Positions 25,619-39,189 are shown, counted from the stretch's first letter. The stretch is 64,000 nucleotides of DNA from Doris montereyensis (GCA_037039925.1 JAXRKP010000040.1:57501-121500), one strand, 5' to 3'. Notes: generated by a model from the letters alone, not told the origin. A program made the numbers and translations.

Positions 25619-25700
<82 letters not shown>
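25619..25700 (+). repeat. (TC)n microsatellite
   Basis: A pure TC tract follows a poly-C run. Confidence 0.96.
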
Positions 25701-25702
<2 letters not shown>

Positions 25703-25989
25703 CCCCTGTAGTTTATTCTTTATTGTTAACGTTATGTTTCGTTGTCGAGGCTTTTTTCTTCTTATCTCGATAGACAAGACATGTTCTTACACAGTGGCAC
25801 TAGGCAGTGTGGAATCTGGACGGCACAGCAGCTACGTTTTCGTGTCGTCGATTAATCACCCGACCATAGTACCGCTGGCTACTCTTCCCCACCATTCAAA
25901 GACATCAATCTATTCTATATGTCGCCATTAAAATTTGTGTGTGGTCGTCATTCTCCACAGCGGTTCTCCCCGCCAGTTTCTATGACAAT

Positions 25990-26098
25990 TACCCCTCTTC
26001 AACGTGTATTACTCCTCTTCAACGTGTATTACCCCTCTTCAACGTGTACCCTCTTCAACGTGTATCCTCTTCAACGTGTATTACCTCTTCAACGTGTT
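25990..26098 (+). repeat. 19-bp tandem array
   Basis: About six units of CCTCTTCAACGTGTATTAC are present, some shortened to 13 or 14 bp. Confidence 0.85.
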
Positions 26099-26104
26099 TT
26101 CGGC

Positions 26105-26900
26105 TGATATGTAAATAAATGAGAACTTGTCGTTTAGCAGTAAACGATGCTGCCATTATAACATAACGAGGATACAGTGGAGAGCGTCCTGACTTTTTCA
26201 TCTATTTGACACTATAAAGCTGACTTTCTCTGACTTTGAATGTTATAAACGCAGGGATGACTGCATCCACGACCACCATATTTACTCGCACGTGTATGTT
26301 TCAAATGGCCCACGTTGGGTTCTTAGCGAATGAACTACTCGATGAAATCAGTACTTGAATTGATTTGGAGAAAATGTTGTTTACTTGCGATCGAGGAAAC
26401 TTTTTTAATTTTTTATTGTTACTGGTACTAAAATGATCTAGATCTAATACATCGTTTTCCGGTCATTTCGATAACAATCCCGAGTAACTCAGTAACCTCA
26501 ATATCAAGTACTGATTTATTTTAATAATCGTACTTGATATCACCCGTACCCGATACAGTGGTGTATCTGAATTGACCGCAGTCAAGTTTCAAGTTTCGAG
26601 AGACACAGCTTTAATATATATAAAGAGAAACCACAATCCACCATTGTCTCCTCCCTGAATGCTTGTTGTAGTAGTAGTATCATCCTGACAGGATTTAAGA
26701 ATGAGTTTGAATGCAGGGGGGGGGACTCTATGGGTGGACGGCATTACATTATACACAAGCAAAGTTATTGAGTTATCAATTGTGTGTGTGTGTGTGTGTG
26801 TGTATACGTGTTTTAGTATGGTAGGTGTGTGTACGAACCAAACTTGTCTTGGCAGTGCCACCACGTCACTGGGGCCAATGTTTGTTTGTTTTGTTTGTTT
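26105..26900 (+). other. Intron 1 segment without recognised genes
   Basis: The stretch is mostly unique sequence, with a (GT)n tract at 26781 and a poly-G run at 26717. Confidence 0.45.
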
Positions 26901-27220
26901 GATTTGATTTACCCACATCCACAACTAAGTAAGGTGATCTCGGGGTTGTCGGTAGGATTTTTTTATTTTGCCCAGTCTGCTCTGTAAACAGCCAAGGGAT
27001 CTATAACGTGCACAGAGTGTTGTGATCTGTACACGGGACCTCCTTTTTATCGTCCGTCTCCGATGGGACTAGGTGTCGATCCACCTACCTGGACCGGGGG
27101 TGGGGAGATTTTGCTCGAAAAAACACGAAACAGTTTTTCAAACGTCGCCGGGGCTCGAATTCGAACCCATTACCTCTTGGTTGAGAGGCTGACTCCTTGC
27201 CTCTGGACTACCGAGTCCCC
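26901..27220 (-). repeat. SINE-A copy, well preserved
   Basis: The minus strand begins GGGGACTCGGTAGTCCAGAG, has a B box-like GGTTCGAATTCGAGCC block and ends in GTGGATGTGGGTAAATCAAA. All diagnostic blocks of the family are present. Confidence 0.82.
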
Positions 27221-27357
27221 TGGGGCCAATAAGCGGGCCCTTTCTACGTGTTCCTCCTTCTTTCCTTATATTCGTTTCTCCCCTCCTAACTGTAAAGTTG
27301 GTCTTTCCTCTTGCCGTCAACTATTCATTCATCTTGAGATTAATGAGATCGTCGCAC

Positions 27358-27655
27358 ATGTAAAGTTCTTTCAAGACCCTTAAGACCCATTGAGCCGGAT
27401 CTTATATCCTGGTTTCTATAGCGTGAAGCGGAACAGGTGACAATTATCACCTCCTGGCCAGGACGCTATTCTAACACAGGTTTTTACTCCCAAGCTAGTG
27501 CTTGTACCCATTTGCACCTGGGTAGAGCGGGGGAAAATGCGTGTGTTAAGTGTCTTTCCCAAGGAACACAACGTCGGACCTGGCTTTTGCTAGGATTCAA
27601 ACTCGGGACCTCATGGTCCTCACTCCGACAGCCTAACCGCTCGGCCATCGACGCC
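27358..27655 (-). repeat. SINE-B copy, well preserved
   Basis: The minus strand head is GGCGTCGATGGCCGAGCGGT, followed by CGAGTTTGAATCC as B box, TTGTGTTCCTTGGGAAAGAC, ACCCAGGTGCAAATGGGTAC and a tail with GGATATAAGATCCGGCTC. It lies 140 bp from a SINE-A copy in the same orientation. Confidence 0.83.
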
Positions 27656-27784
27656 ACTCACCGCATATATGTGGATATTGTTATTGTTGTATTCTAGTTA
27701 CCTAAATATAGACTCCTCTTATTTATACTTTCAAGTTCTGTTTATAATGATGACGCCACGATCATCTTGAATACACGAAGAATG

Positions 27785-28165
27785 GCACAGCGCCCACATA
27801 TTCGCAAACACACACACACACACACATACACTTAGACACACCAATGCATACACACACGGTCACAGACACAGCCATACGTACACGCTCACAAACACACCCA
27901 TATACGCACACACACACATCCATACATACGCACACAGACACAATTATACATACACACAGAAATCCATACATACACACAGAAACACTGCCATAATACACAC
28001 ACACACACACACACAGACATCCATACACACATACACAGACATACATACACACACAGACACAGCTGCTATACATACATACGCACAGACACAGCTATACATG
28101 CACACACAGACACATACACATAATAATATGTGTGCACACACATACACACACACACACATGCGCCT
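27785..28165 (+). repeat. Degenerate (CA)n region
   Basis: CACACA and CATACA units with many interruptions fill the stretch. Long minus-strand frames rich in Cys and Val are artefacts of the GT repeat. Confidence 0.9.
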
Positions 28166-28289
28166 CGTTGACATTACTGTACAGACAGCTTGTATTTCCT
28201 GAAAGTGGGCGGGTGGTCAGGGTACGCTTTGTGGCAAACTGGTGCCTGGTGTTATTGTTGTTATAATTATTATTATATTATTATAAGGG

Positions 28290-28440
28290 AAGAACATGAC
28301 ATTAAATAATATTCGTTCTCAATAGGTACAAAGACGAGACAAATACAAGGAATAGACAGAAAGACAATTTTGGCGACCATGGGGATTGAACCCGCGACCT
28401 CCGCATCCATCACCTCAACTTGAAAAGAAAGGTTGGCTGA
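28290..28440 (-). repeat. Family C copy beside the P-type transposon
   Basis: The copy contains GACGAGACAAATACAAGGAA, a B box region (GGTTCAATCCCC on the minus strand) and CTTGAAAAGAAAG, as in the intron 3 pair. Similarity to the family stops shortly before the left inverted repeat of the transposon. Confidence 0.65.
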
Positions 28441-28476
28441 TAGCGCGCTTTCAGGGACTTCTGTAAGAACGGATAT

Positions 28477-28504
28477 GCAGGGTCTAATTTCTGACTTCGC
28501 TAGC
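28477..28504 (+). repeat. Left terminal inverted repeat of the P-type transposon
   Basis: This is an exact inverted match to 30739-30766. It starts GCAGGGTCTAATTT and ends TTCGCTAGC. Outside it, 28457-28476 matches the reverse complement of 30767-30786 at roughly 14 of 20 positions. Confidence 0.85.
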
Positions 28505-28789
28505 AGAGGCGAGAGTGTATTGAACACAAAATGCATAGTTGATTTAAATTAATCATAATTTCTGGGACTATACTTCATTAAAACATATCATGATATGAAT
28601 ATATATGGTTAACAGTGGCATTTTTCAGCAAAAATAAAATCTTAATTCAATGAAACCTCTGTATTAGACTCCAATATATACAGATGAAACAAACATGATC
28701 TATAAAATCATTTTCCAATATAAATTAAGGCTTTTTCTCCTCTGAAAATTCATTTAAATTATAAATTGATTTTCGTCTAGAACAAGGTT

Positions 28790-29370
28790 AGTCTTATAAT
28801 AAAATGAGTCTAGATGGGCAAATAGCGGTATATGTGAGGGGTGTGATTTTCAAAACATTATCTTTCTCTGAAAGGTATATAAACTCCTAACATCAGAAAA
28901 TGAGGCAACAGTTTCATTATCAATTGATAACTTTTGACAATTTTTCTGTGATCCAGTTATTTCGAAGACATTTTAACAAATAAACAGTGTCAAACAAAAG
29001 AAATCAATAACGCTGTTCATCTAATGGATGAATGGCCTGACAGTCAGAAGTTCTATTGAATAGCTTACAAAATTGCTGATTGATCTTATGATTGTCAGTG
29101 ATTGATCCTAAAACAATCCCGCCGGAATTTTCAACAAGAGCAGCAGCTTCTTTCACTATAAAATTGGTATAATGCTGTTAATTTATGCACAGGGGTCACA
29201 GAAACCATAACACTAGGTCCACCGTGTAAGAATTTCACCATAACACAGAGCATAGAGGTTGCCTTTGATTCGGGGTTATTTTTAGCTAACCCTTTTAAAA
29301 CACCACCAGAATAAGCCACTGTTGGACGAATCTTAACCTCGTCAATAATCAAAAATACATTCTTCTGCAC
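28790..29370 (-). pseudogene. RNase H-like catalytic core of the P-type transposase, interrupted
   Basis: The minus strand reads VFLIIDEVKIRPTVAYSGGV, which holds the first catalytic Asp (DEV). After a one-base shift near 29155 it reads GSITDNHKIN with the second Asp, then FDTVYLLKCLRNNW, the conserved segment that follows. A TGA at about 29009 replaces a codon just before the FLLFD strand. Beyond a second TGA the frames contain SFSDVRSLY and ITPLTYTAICPSRL, typical of sequence after the core. The final catalytic acidic residues are not seen. Whether the stops are real or read errors cannot be decided here. Confidence 0.8.
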
Positions 29371-29371
29371 A

Positions 29372-29990
29372 TCATTTGTTTTTAAAAATGTTTTCCCAAC
29401 ATTTGGTCAATGCTGGTCGCAGAAATAATGGATTGTAGTTTTCGTGTACTTGGAAGCACCACAAATTCACGAAGTTGAACATACTTACAATTCGGAAAGA
29501 TTCAAGGGCAAAACAATAATCATAGACACAGAAGTTTTTGTGACACAACAGTTGCCACTGCCTTGTGATAAAGTTATGTTTTTTTGCCTTGTCAGCATCC
29601 AGTAAACCTGAATGATCATGGAACTGAAGAATTGTTATCACTTTTTCAATCACACTAGTCACATTAAGATCATATTTGAACACTGAATTAACAGCTGCAA
29701 AGAATTGGGAGTAGCTAGCCAACCCATTGTTTGGATTCAAAATTTTACCCAACGGCACACTAATCCCTTGTTTAAAAGCATATAAAGAGTTAAAGGAGAA
29801 CTCAATGTAGATTTATCATTAACAATTATTGAAATGTAACTCTCCTTGAAATCCTTTGTCATGAACACACACATGCAAATTTATCTTCTGATCGAGATAT
29901 CATCAGCCTATCATATTTTCTTTGTAATTCTTTGTCAGGGTCAAAATCAGAAAAAGAACTGATTTTGTCTTTCTTTAGAAAATACTTAAG
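29372..29990 (-). pseudogene. Linker and helix-turn-helix region of the P-type transposase
   Basis: After the THAP domain the frame stays open to 29859 with a polar, Lys-rich linker (PKPKPRDPKAEDQQLKYFLK). It then shifts and is open again from about 29758 to 29372, reading HNFITRQWQLLCHKNFCVYD and ALTKCWENIFKN. The second part resembles, by position and pattern, the helix-turn-helix segment that precedes the RNase H core in P-type transposases. Similarity is modest and the join between the parts is broken. Confidence 0.6.
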
Positions 29991-30049
29991 TTGTTGGTCT
30001 TCAGCTTTTGGGTCACGAGGCTTTGGCTTTGGTGTTGGTAAACACGAAG

Positions 30050-30304
30050 TTGGAATATTAAAAACAGATGGTGCACATGCCGGTCTAGGATGGCCTCCAG
30101 GTAGCTTTATCATTTTAATATTTTCAGGCCAATGCCTTTCACAGATGAAAAATTTAGACGGTTCGATAACAAAGTCTTTACGTGGAGGTAACACATCCAA
30201 CCATGCTTGCTTTTCACATTCATCTTTGGGTAACCGAAACACACGACACTTGTTAGATTCATCGTAATTTCCCTACAATTCACAATGCCATATTTATTTG
30301 GCAT
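30050..30304 (-). pseudogene. THAP zinc-finger domain of the P-type transposase
   Basis: Starting from ATG at 30304 the minus strand reads MPNKYGIVNC, then after a one-base shift at the CCC of 30271-30273 continues RGNYDESNKCRVFRLPKDE, QAWLDVLPP, FFICERHW and APSVF. This is the THAP layout: Cys pair, FrxPkd, invariant Trp, C-x2-H and the AVPS-like end. THAP domains bind DNA and in P elements recognise the transposon ends. The first zinc-ligand Cys of the usual C-x3-C pair is Gly (GGC) here, which would weaken zinc binding if it is not a sequence error. Confidence 0.85.
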
Positions 30305-30738
30305 TTTAAACGAGAACAGATTTTACAACATTAATTAGATCTAGATCTAGATCTAACTATTAAAAGTAACAATGTGAGGATGAATTGGTTTTAACTTTAG
30401 AATAGAAACATCGCTGATATTGTGACAATATTCCTTCACTTTTCACCTCGAACTTCGATTCAAATCAATGAAAACAAACCGAGGCTCTTCTAGTTCCGGT
30501 GATGTAAGCTTGCGATAGCAAAATAGTTTGCAGTGTATGTTCTCAATAATAGAATATTGCATCATCAAATACTTTACTCGGTATGTAAATAATATCTCAA
30601 ACTAAATAGATATATATTGACTTTAATTACCTCGATTGACTTAAAAGTGATGGTAAGAATTACTACGCCTCATAAGGCACTGACGCTGGATCTAAAAATA
30701 GACGGCTCGCCAAAAGGTAGAACGAAACAATCGCCTTC

Positions 30739-30766
30739 GCTAGCGAAGTCAGAAATTAGACCCTGC
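30739..30766 (-). repeat. Right terminal inverted repeat of the P-type transposon
   Basis: This is the exact inverted partner of 28477-28504. The inner edge lies in a short palindrome, CTTCGCTAGCGAAG (30736-30749), that is not complete at the left end. Confidence 0.85.
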
Positions 30767-30867
30767 GTGTCCTTTCTTAAAGTAGTAGTTGGCACACAGT
30801 CTGTTGTTAACGTCTTTTATCATTATCAACTTCTTATATCGCCATTGCCATCCTCACTGTGGCCGAT

Positions 30868-31000
30868 TTGCGGGCGCTGCTGGTATGTTCTACTTCTTCC
30901 CTATCAATCTTGCACTATATTTCACTTTCTTCTTGTTGTTTCCTCTTTATTCACAATGAAATCACTGTAAATGGTGGACAAGGTAAATTTCAAGTAAACG
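30868..31000 (+). repeat. Family D copy followed by a 300-bp (TC)n tract
   Basis: GCGGGCGCTGCTGGTATGTT, TTGTTTCCTCTTTATTCACA and GGTGGACAAGGTAAATTTCA mark the copy. It starts about 80 bp beyond the right inverted repeat of the P-type transposon. Confidence 0.77.
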
Positions 31001-31009
31001 AGCTGTCTT

Positions 31010-31345
<336 letters not shown>

Positions 31346-31349
31346 GATC

Positions 31350-32500
31350 GTTTGTTTAAAAAAATATGATTACACACAATGATAATATGTAATAAAGCGT
31401 AAAGCCTTTTATACATTACGCATCCACCTTTGCTTCCCGAAAACGGAAATATCGTACGCCTTTCTTTGCCTTTCTTTTTTCTGTAGATACTGCCTCAACG
31501 TATTTGTGTGTTTGGGTATATTGGGATATTTGTGTGTTGTGGTATTTGTGTGTGTGTGTGTTGTGTTGGTAGGCGTTTGTTGAGATATATGTGTGTTGCG
31601 GCAATGTATGTTTTGAAGTATGTGTGTTGGGGTATACGTATGTGTTGGGGCATAGGTGTGTGTGTACAGGTATGTGTATACTTTTAATGACGTATGGAGT
31701 AGTTATGGCCGGGGTGGGTCTTTCATAATATGAATATCACAATTAAAGAGAGAGAGAAAAAGAAAAGCTCTTAGGGACCTATTATACAAATTGTATTTCA
31801 TATCTATACGTGTGTGTTTGTAAATAATATGAATGCAGCCACAGTGTTTCTGATAAAATCCAGTCGTCATTCGTCCGCGACTAGATCTACATTTTTGAGA
31901 TGACAATGGTGGTGATGATATAAATGGCGGCCCATATGACTGTGCGTCTGTGTACTTAACTTGTGTGTCTGACAGCTTATACAATACAGACGTAAGTGAC
32001 ATTTACCTTTCTATTTTACTTGACACTATTGCGTGTGTGTGTGTGTCTACAATCCTGTTAACCGGTTTTCTATCTTTAACGTTTTTGTGGTGTTTTATTT
32101 TATTGATTATATATTAAATCTATCAATATATCTATCTGTCCATCCATCAATCAAACAGTCAATAGTCAAGACTGGAATTGTTTTTTCTGCATCATGCAAT
32201 TTGGTCACTCCCAACAAAGCTTGACGAGACATACCAATACCATCATCATCATCATCATCATCTTCTTCTTCAAGCCTGCTTCCTACCGGCTGTCAACCCC
32301 CTCCCACGCTCCACCCGGAGATGAATTATTGAGAAACTGGAACATTACTGTCAGGTTTTGACTGATATTGTTGTGGGTGGTGAAATCAATGAGTTAGTTC
32401 TTCTGATTACAGTGTCCTCATGGCAGCAGTGGGGTTATGGGTTCGTTCGTCTGTTATTGGTGTCTTGTGTGATTTCTCTAGCTTGTTCAGTGTAGGCGGT
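31350..32500 (+). other. Intron 1 segment without recognised genes
   Basis: A GT-rich degenerate stretch lies at 31500-31680 and a (CAT)n run at 32245. Nothing coding is recognised. Confidence 0.45.
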
Positions 32501-32506
32501 TAGTGG

Positions 32507-33440
<934 letters not shown>

Positions 33441-33449
33441 TGTGGATGG

Positions 33450-33572
33450 TTGGCCGGAAGCCCCTAGTAGTTTTTTTTTACCTTTTTCTCTTTCACATAA
33501 TTATATATTATATTGCTGTCACCCTGATATCACGTATATGGCGGACGAGGTAAATTCCAATGAATCAAACAC
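33450..33572 (+). repeat. Family D copy, diverged
   Basis: TGGTTGGCCGGAAGCCCCTA, TTTCTCTTTCACATAA and GCGGACGAGGTAAATTCCAA then TGAATCAAA follow the family order. Confidence 0.65.
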
Positions 33573-33817
33573 AAGTCTCGTCTATCTTTCTGTCTCGATA
33601 TCAATCGCTTTATATGAGAATATGTCGTGTTCAACTCTATCCACGCAATTGATGCATTAAATTTAAATGAATAATAAAATTGATCACGATAATGACGATA
33701 TTGATCAAAGTAGATGCTAATACTAATAATCAAAATAATATCCACAATAATGAAATTAGTGACGACGGTACAAAAGTTAGTAGTAATGTTGTATATTATT
33801 ATTATCTCAGTTTGTCG

Positions 33818-33960
<143 letters not shown>

Positions 33961-34168
33961 GACTGCGTGTCGTGTCCCTTCCTTCGTCACTTGTTGGATC
34001 TATACTGCTCAGTCTCCCAGTGGCCTTGTGACCAAACGTTGTCGTGCGTCTCCCTCGTCACCCCACCCACTCCAAACAGCTCGTAGCATCATATATGCCA
34101 GTTATAATTAAGCACAGTAATAGTCTTACCACTACTATTTGCGTGTCTTCAGACAAACACACGCGCAT

Positions 34169-34210
<42 letters not shown>

Positions 34211-34567
34211 CGGAGAAGCCGTGGCATACCCAGCCTTCAGATCCATTCACTGCTGGTGTCGTGTTACCTTCTCCGTTTCATAATAATATACATGCCAATG
34301 TGACTCATGTACTCATTCATGCATTCACACCTTGATCACACCTCCATATCACTTTGTGCCTAGGCCTGGCCAATTACCCACCTGTCCATGATATTCAGAG
34401 CTCTCTATCTATAGAATGACGTAGTAGAACGCACACTTAAATATTTGTATCCCATCAATGTTATAGATGCATGTTCTTCTCTTCCATATCTCACATTGAA
34501 ACTTGTGTGTGTGTGTGTGTACCTTTGGTAGGGGATATATACTGGTAGGTCCTAGTATTCTGCTCTC

Positions 34568-34706
34568 TGTTCTTCTCGTGGGAGGTCTGTGAGTGCTGCT
34601 GGTAGGCCCCACTTCTTTTATTTCTCCTTTCACTTATAATTTCTCATGATGCTCTTCCCTCTTCATTCGACCTTAGATCACGACATAGGTGAAAGGGGTA
34701 AATGCT
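34568..34706 (+). repeat. Family D copy that leads into a 46-bp minisatellite
   Basis: GAGTGCTGCTGGTAGGCCCC, TTTATTTCTCCTTTCACTTA and TAGATCACGACATAGGTGAA then AGGGGTAAATG follow the family order. The array unit starts directly after GGGGTAAAT. Confidence 0.7.
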
Positions 34707-35850
34707 CCGTTTAAGGCTACAGAACAGTCTCTTGTCTAGGGGTTGATATGCTCCGTTTAAGGCTACAGGACAGTCTCTTGTCTAGGGGTTGATCTTCTCT
34801 GTTTAAAAAGCTACACAGTAGTCTCTTGTCTAGGAGTTGATCTTTTCTGTTTAAAGCTACACAACGGTCTCTTGTCTAGGGCTGATCTTCTCTGTTTAAA
34901 GCTACACAGTAGTCTCTTGTCTAGGAGTTGATCTTCTCTGTTTAAAGCTACACAGTAGTCTCTTGTCTAGGAGTTGATCTTCTCTGTTTAAAGCTACACA
35001 ACGGTCTCTTGTCTAGGGCTGATCTTCTCTGTTTAAAGCTACACAACAGTCTCTTGTCCAAGGGTTGATCTTCTCGTTTAAGTTATAGAGCAGTCTCTTG
35101 TCTAGGGTTGATCTTCTCGTTTAAGCTATAGAACAGTCTCTTGTCTAGGGGTTGATCTTCTCGTTTAAGCTATAGAACAGTCTCTTGTCTAGGGGTTGAT
35201 CTTCTCTGTTAAAGCTACAGAACAGTCTCTTGTCTAGGGTTGATCTTCTCGTTTAAGCTATAGAACAGTCTCTTGTCTAGGGGTTGATCTTCTCTGTTAA
35301 AGCTACAGAACAGTCTCTTGTCCAAGGGTTGATCTTCTCGTTTAAGCTATAGAACAGTCTCTTGTCCAAGGGTTGATCTTCTCTGTTTAAAGCTACACAA
35401 CATTCTCTTATCCAAGGGTTGATCTACTCCGTACGAAGCTACAGAACAATCTCTTGTCTAGGGATCGATCTGCTCTGTTTAAAACTACAAAACAATCTCT
35501 TGTCTAGGGGTTAATCTGCTCCATATAAAGCTACGGAACAGTATTTTGTCTGGGGGTTAATATGCTCCTTTTAAAGCTACAGAACAGTCTTTTGTCTAGG
35601 GATTGATCTGCTCCGTTTGAAGCCACAGAACAGTCTCTTGTCTAGGGGGGTTGACATGCTCCGTTTGAAGCTACAGAACAGTAGCTTGTCCAGGGTTGAT
35701 CTTCTCTGTTTGAAACTTCAGAATAGTCTCTTGTCTAGTGGTTGATATGCTCCGTATGAAGCTACAGAACAGTCTCTTGTCTAGGGGTTAATATGCTCCG
35801 TTTGAAGCTACAGAGCAGTTTCTTAGCACGGGCAGATCTGCTCTGCTACA
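34707..35850 (+). repeat. Minisatellite, about 46-bp unit, roughly 24 copies
   Basis: The unit is CAGTCTCTTGTCTAGGGGTT followed by GATCTTCTCTGTTTAAAGCT and ACAGAA. Copies vary in length by one to four bases, and the 3' copies use GATCTGCTCCG. The array starts within the 3' end of a family D copy. It differs in sequence from the 46-bp array at 19787. Confidence 0.95.
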
Positions 35851-35854
35851 GACA

Positions 35855-36460
35855 ACCTTAGAACATGTTACGTCTTCATGAACCCCTGGGCTTAGATGGA
35901 ACTGTGACCTTTATTAGTTTGTAACTTATATTTATAATGTAAGATCAATGATGTTAGTATTATCAATTAAGTTCTATAGTCAATGTGGAATATAGAGTAA
36001 TTCGGAGTAAAGGATTTTCTGGGCCTACGTCATAATATGGTAGCTTCCCATTTTATGCTTGGTTGACACGAGAGGTCTTGAAAACACTATGGGGATCGAA
36101 CTCATGTCATCTGTGTGGCCGTGTGGCGTTCTATCTACTACAAAAGATAATCGTTTAAAAAAATGTGTTTGTTAAAGGTACCTTTTCTACCGTTTGTCCC
36201 CTGAGTTTGAAATGTCCTTTAAAAGCGGATGACTCTGCTCAAATAATAAGAATATAACTCTGGGTGAAAATATATGAAAGCAACCCAACCTTTTCAGTAT
36301 GAACCGTGTCCGCTTCTTTAAATATACGGCCATGTTTGCACACTGCATGTCAGCCAATTCTTCGTCTCAAGTCAAACAGAGACTCTGATTACGATTCTGA
36401 ATCATATTTAACTGCGAACTAGCGGATATTTTTTGCTTAAACTAATATGAAAAGCTAGAT
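35855..36460 (+). other. Intron 1 segment with a possible SINE head
   Basis: A tRNA-like minus-strand B box (GAGTTCGATCCCC) lies at about 36090. Otherwise the stretch is unique. Confidence 0.4.
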
Positions 36461-36462
36461 AT

Positions 36463-36656
<194 letters not shown>

Positions 36657-37199
36657 CGACAACTTACTGCCGCAGGCCAAACGTTTGATTTGCCAGAGCC
36701 GTGTGGGTTTGTGTTTGAGTGATGGTGTCACCTACATACTTTGAGCATGATCAGGCCTCCATGAGCGCACATAGTTTCCACGTGTACCGGTCACCATTGT
36801 TCATCGGCATTGCGACCAGTTTGACGCACACTACTTGCTCACACACTTCCGCTCTTGAGTGATTATGATCATGTCACTTGGTAATAAACATCGCCTCCTA
36901 GGGCGCCCTCCGATATTCAACCAGATGGATACATGCTTCCAGATATGAACTAATAGAGATATTTACAGCCAAACCAGAGGATGTGGCATGGTATACATGG
37001 TTCTGGGTTCGAATCCTGACAATGCTGAATTTAACGGTTTACCTTGCGAGAGACGCTAAACACTCATTGCTACTTCTCGGGCCCAGGAGCAACCGTGTAT
37101 CATTTCCTTCACGTTTCTTACAGATGGCGTGGTATCATGTTTTGCCTTACACTATTAGAGGTCTCATTTTCTTGTTTTCTCTGCCTTTCTATTTGTTTC

Positions 37200-37334
<135 letters not shown>

Positions 37335-37989
37335 CCACTATCAGCTTTAACACATAATTTATGTGCTTTGTCTCTTACCTGTTAATTTTACTCTTTTTCT
37401 TTCTTTTTGCTCTCTCTCTCTCTCCCCCTCTCCCCCCTTCTCTCTCTCTCTCTCTACTCTCTCTACACACACACACACACACACACAATCGGTCATTAGT
37501 CAATATCTAGTTGCATGACGCCGGCTGCTCAAGTTAGAAGTCTTAGGTTCGAATATGAACACAGCCGCATGGCTTGTCTACCTGTATCTTTCCAGTACAA
37601 TCTACCCCTTGTGGGAGAGTGGTTTTGGTCAAGCGTTTGATCCAATAGCTTCCCTCCCCCGCCACCAACAAAGAATTAAATCACCGGTCCTTTGACACTG
37701 TGCACATTGGAAACATTATTATCTAAGCAAGGTGGGGTGAACAATTCCCGCTTCAAGTCTCCGACCCCTGCTAATATGGTGGCCAAGCCCCCAAACAGGG
37801 AGGTGGGTCCCAACAAGAACCTCCAGCCCAGTTGGTGCCTGTGTTTGGCCATGTTTGTTTCACTTTCGGTTTGCAGTTTGCCGACTCGTCTTTCTCTCTC
37901 TCTCTCTTTCTGACACCGCCGTCTCCTCCTCCTTCTTCCGTTTCCTGTTTGCTCACCACGTGATCACTGCCGTTGATCTCCCGGTTGCC

Positions 37990-38645
37990 AGGTTGGTGTT
38001 CTTCTAACCAAATTTTGCTTACGGGCGGGCGCTGGGTTGGGGCGGGTGTCGGCGAGAGCGAGTGTTGCGCCGTGGCTTCAACTGTCACCATGACGTCACG
38101 TTCCCATTTTCAGACACGCTCACACTTCTAGCCGTCCGATGGAGATGGTCTTTCCGGTCATCTCGTCACGTCGTCTCTTTGTTATTGTCGGTCGTTGTTG
38201 TTTTTTTTCTTTTTCTGGCATTTGTCCGGACAGATGGAGCTTCGTCACTTCGTTGTCTTGGATTTGTCGGTCGGACACCAGTTTCGTCAATTCGCTGTTT
38301 GCACAGGGTCTGTTACCGTCGACCGTGGCAAAACGATGAGGGTTTGTGTTGCGACGTGCCGATGGGCTAGCGACCATCGTTTTGGGATTTGTCTTTTGGC
38401 ATTTTTTTGTTTGTGGGGAAGAGAGCCTCTCTGCGTCAGAGGTCGATTGACATGCATATTCGTACTTCGATGATGAGGAGGAGGAGGATGATGATGATGA
38501 TTTCGTGTTGTTCTGGAGTTGTTTACCGTACCCGCAAGAAGTGTTGTGGTGATTGTGATCGTCTGCAGTGGTGGTTGATTCGCTAGTGTGATCGTGATGA
38601 TGTGCTAACCTAGCAGGAAAGTGTGGCATGTTTTCAACGTACATA
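37990..38645. other. GC-richer island with a CRE-like site and an unassigned minus-strand frame
   Basis: This part of intron 1 is richer in G, C and CpG than its surroundings. TGACGTCA, a perfect cAMP-response palindrome, lies at 38089-38096. On the minus strand 38120-38644 is open for 174 codons, encoding a Ser/Thr/His/Lys-rich product (with an S run and TKRRRDEMTG). No known domain is recognised. It could be a chance frame in a non-AT-rich island, an unrecognised exon or an internal promoter region. Confidence 0.35.
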
Positions 38646-39189
38646 GGTAAATTATTGGGGGGGGGGTCTTCTTTCTTATCAGGTAAAGGAAGCGATTAGG
38701 AGGCTTGTTTAACCCCCCCCCATCAGAATTTTTTTTTTTTATCTTTAGTTTATCTTTTAAAGTTCAATGAAAGGTTGGTTTATGACTACTTGTTTGTCAT
38801 GGAATGTGACTTTTTACATTAATGCTATATGTGCTCTCCAGTGTACTATGTTCAATTTAATGATACATGTCGTGTCGCTTTAAGGCGCCGTGGTTCTATT
38901 GTGCATGTAATGTTATATTATTTGTTACGTATTCATTCATTCATTTTATTTATTTACTCACTCTTTATTTTATTTTATTTTTTAAATTTTAGTGAGGGAA
39001 CGGGTTCACTCACATTGTCCTTGTAAAGATCTATCCCGCTTCCACCACCCCATCTCTAATTAAGCATAATTCTAGTCCATTGTCCCATGACACCCCACAG
39101 TCTTATGCCATCACTCAGGCGGAAAAAAACTCAGGTTATTTGTCACACCATTATTCTGGAGGATGAAGTCTTAGCACTGTGAATGTTTT

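Larger units (their letters stand above)
28457..30786 (-). mobile_element. Degenerate P-type DNA transposon with terminal inverted repeats
   Basis: The element lies antisense in WDCP intron 1. Its ends carry a perfect 28-bp inverted repeat (28477-28504 and 30739-30766, containing CAGGGTCTAATTTCTGAC), with weaker inverted similarity for about 20 bp further out on each side. Between them, on the minus strand, are a THAP domain and an RNase H-type transposase core of the P element/THAP9 family. The reading frame is broken several times and the GTP-binding insertion and C-terminal parts expected of a complete P transposase are not seen, so this is a non-autonomous relic. I could not identify a convincing 8-bp target duplication, so the outer limits are uncertain by about 20 bp. 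Confidence 0.8.
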
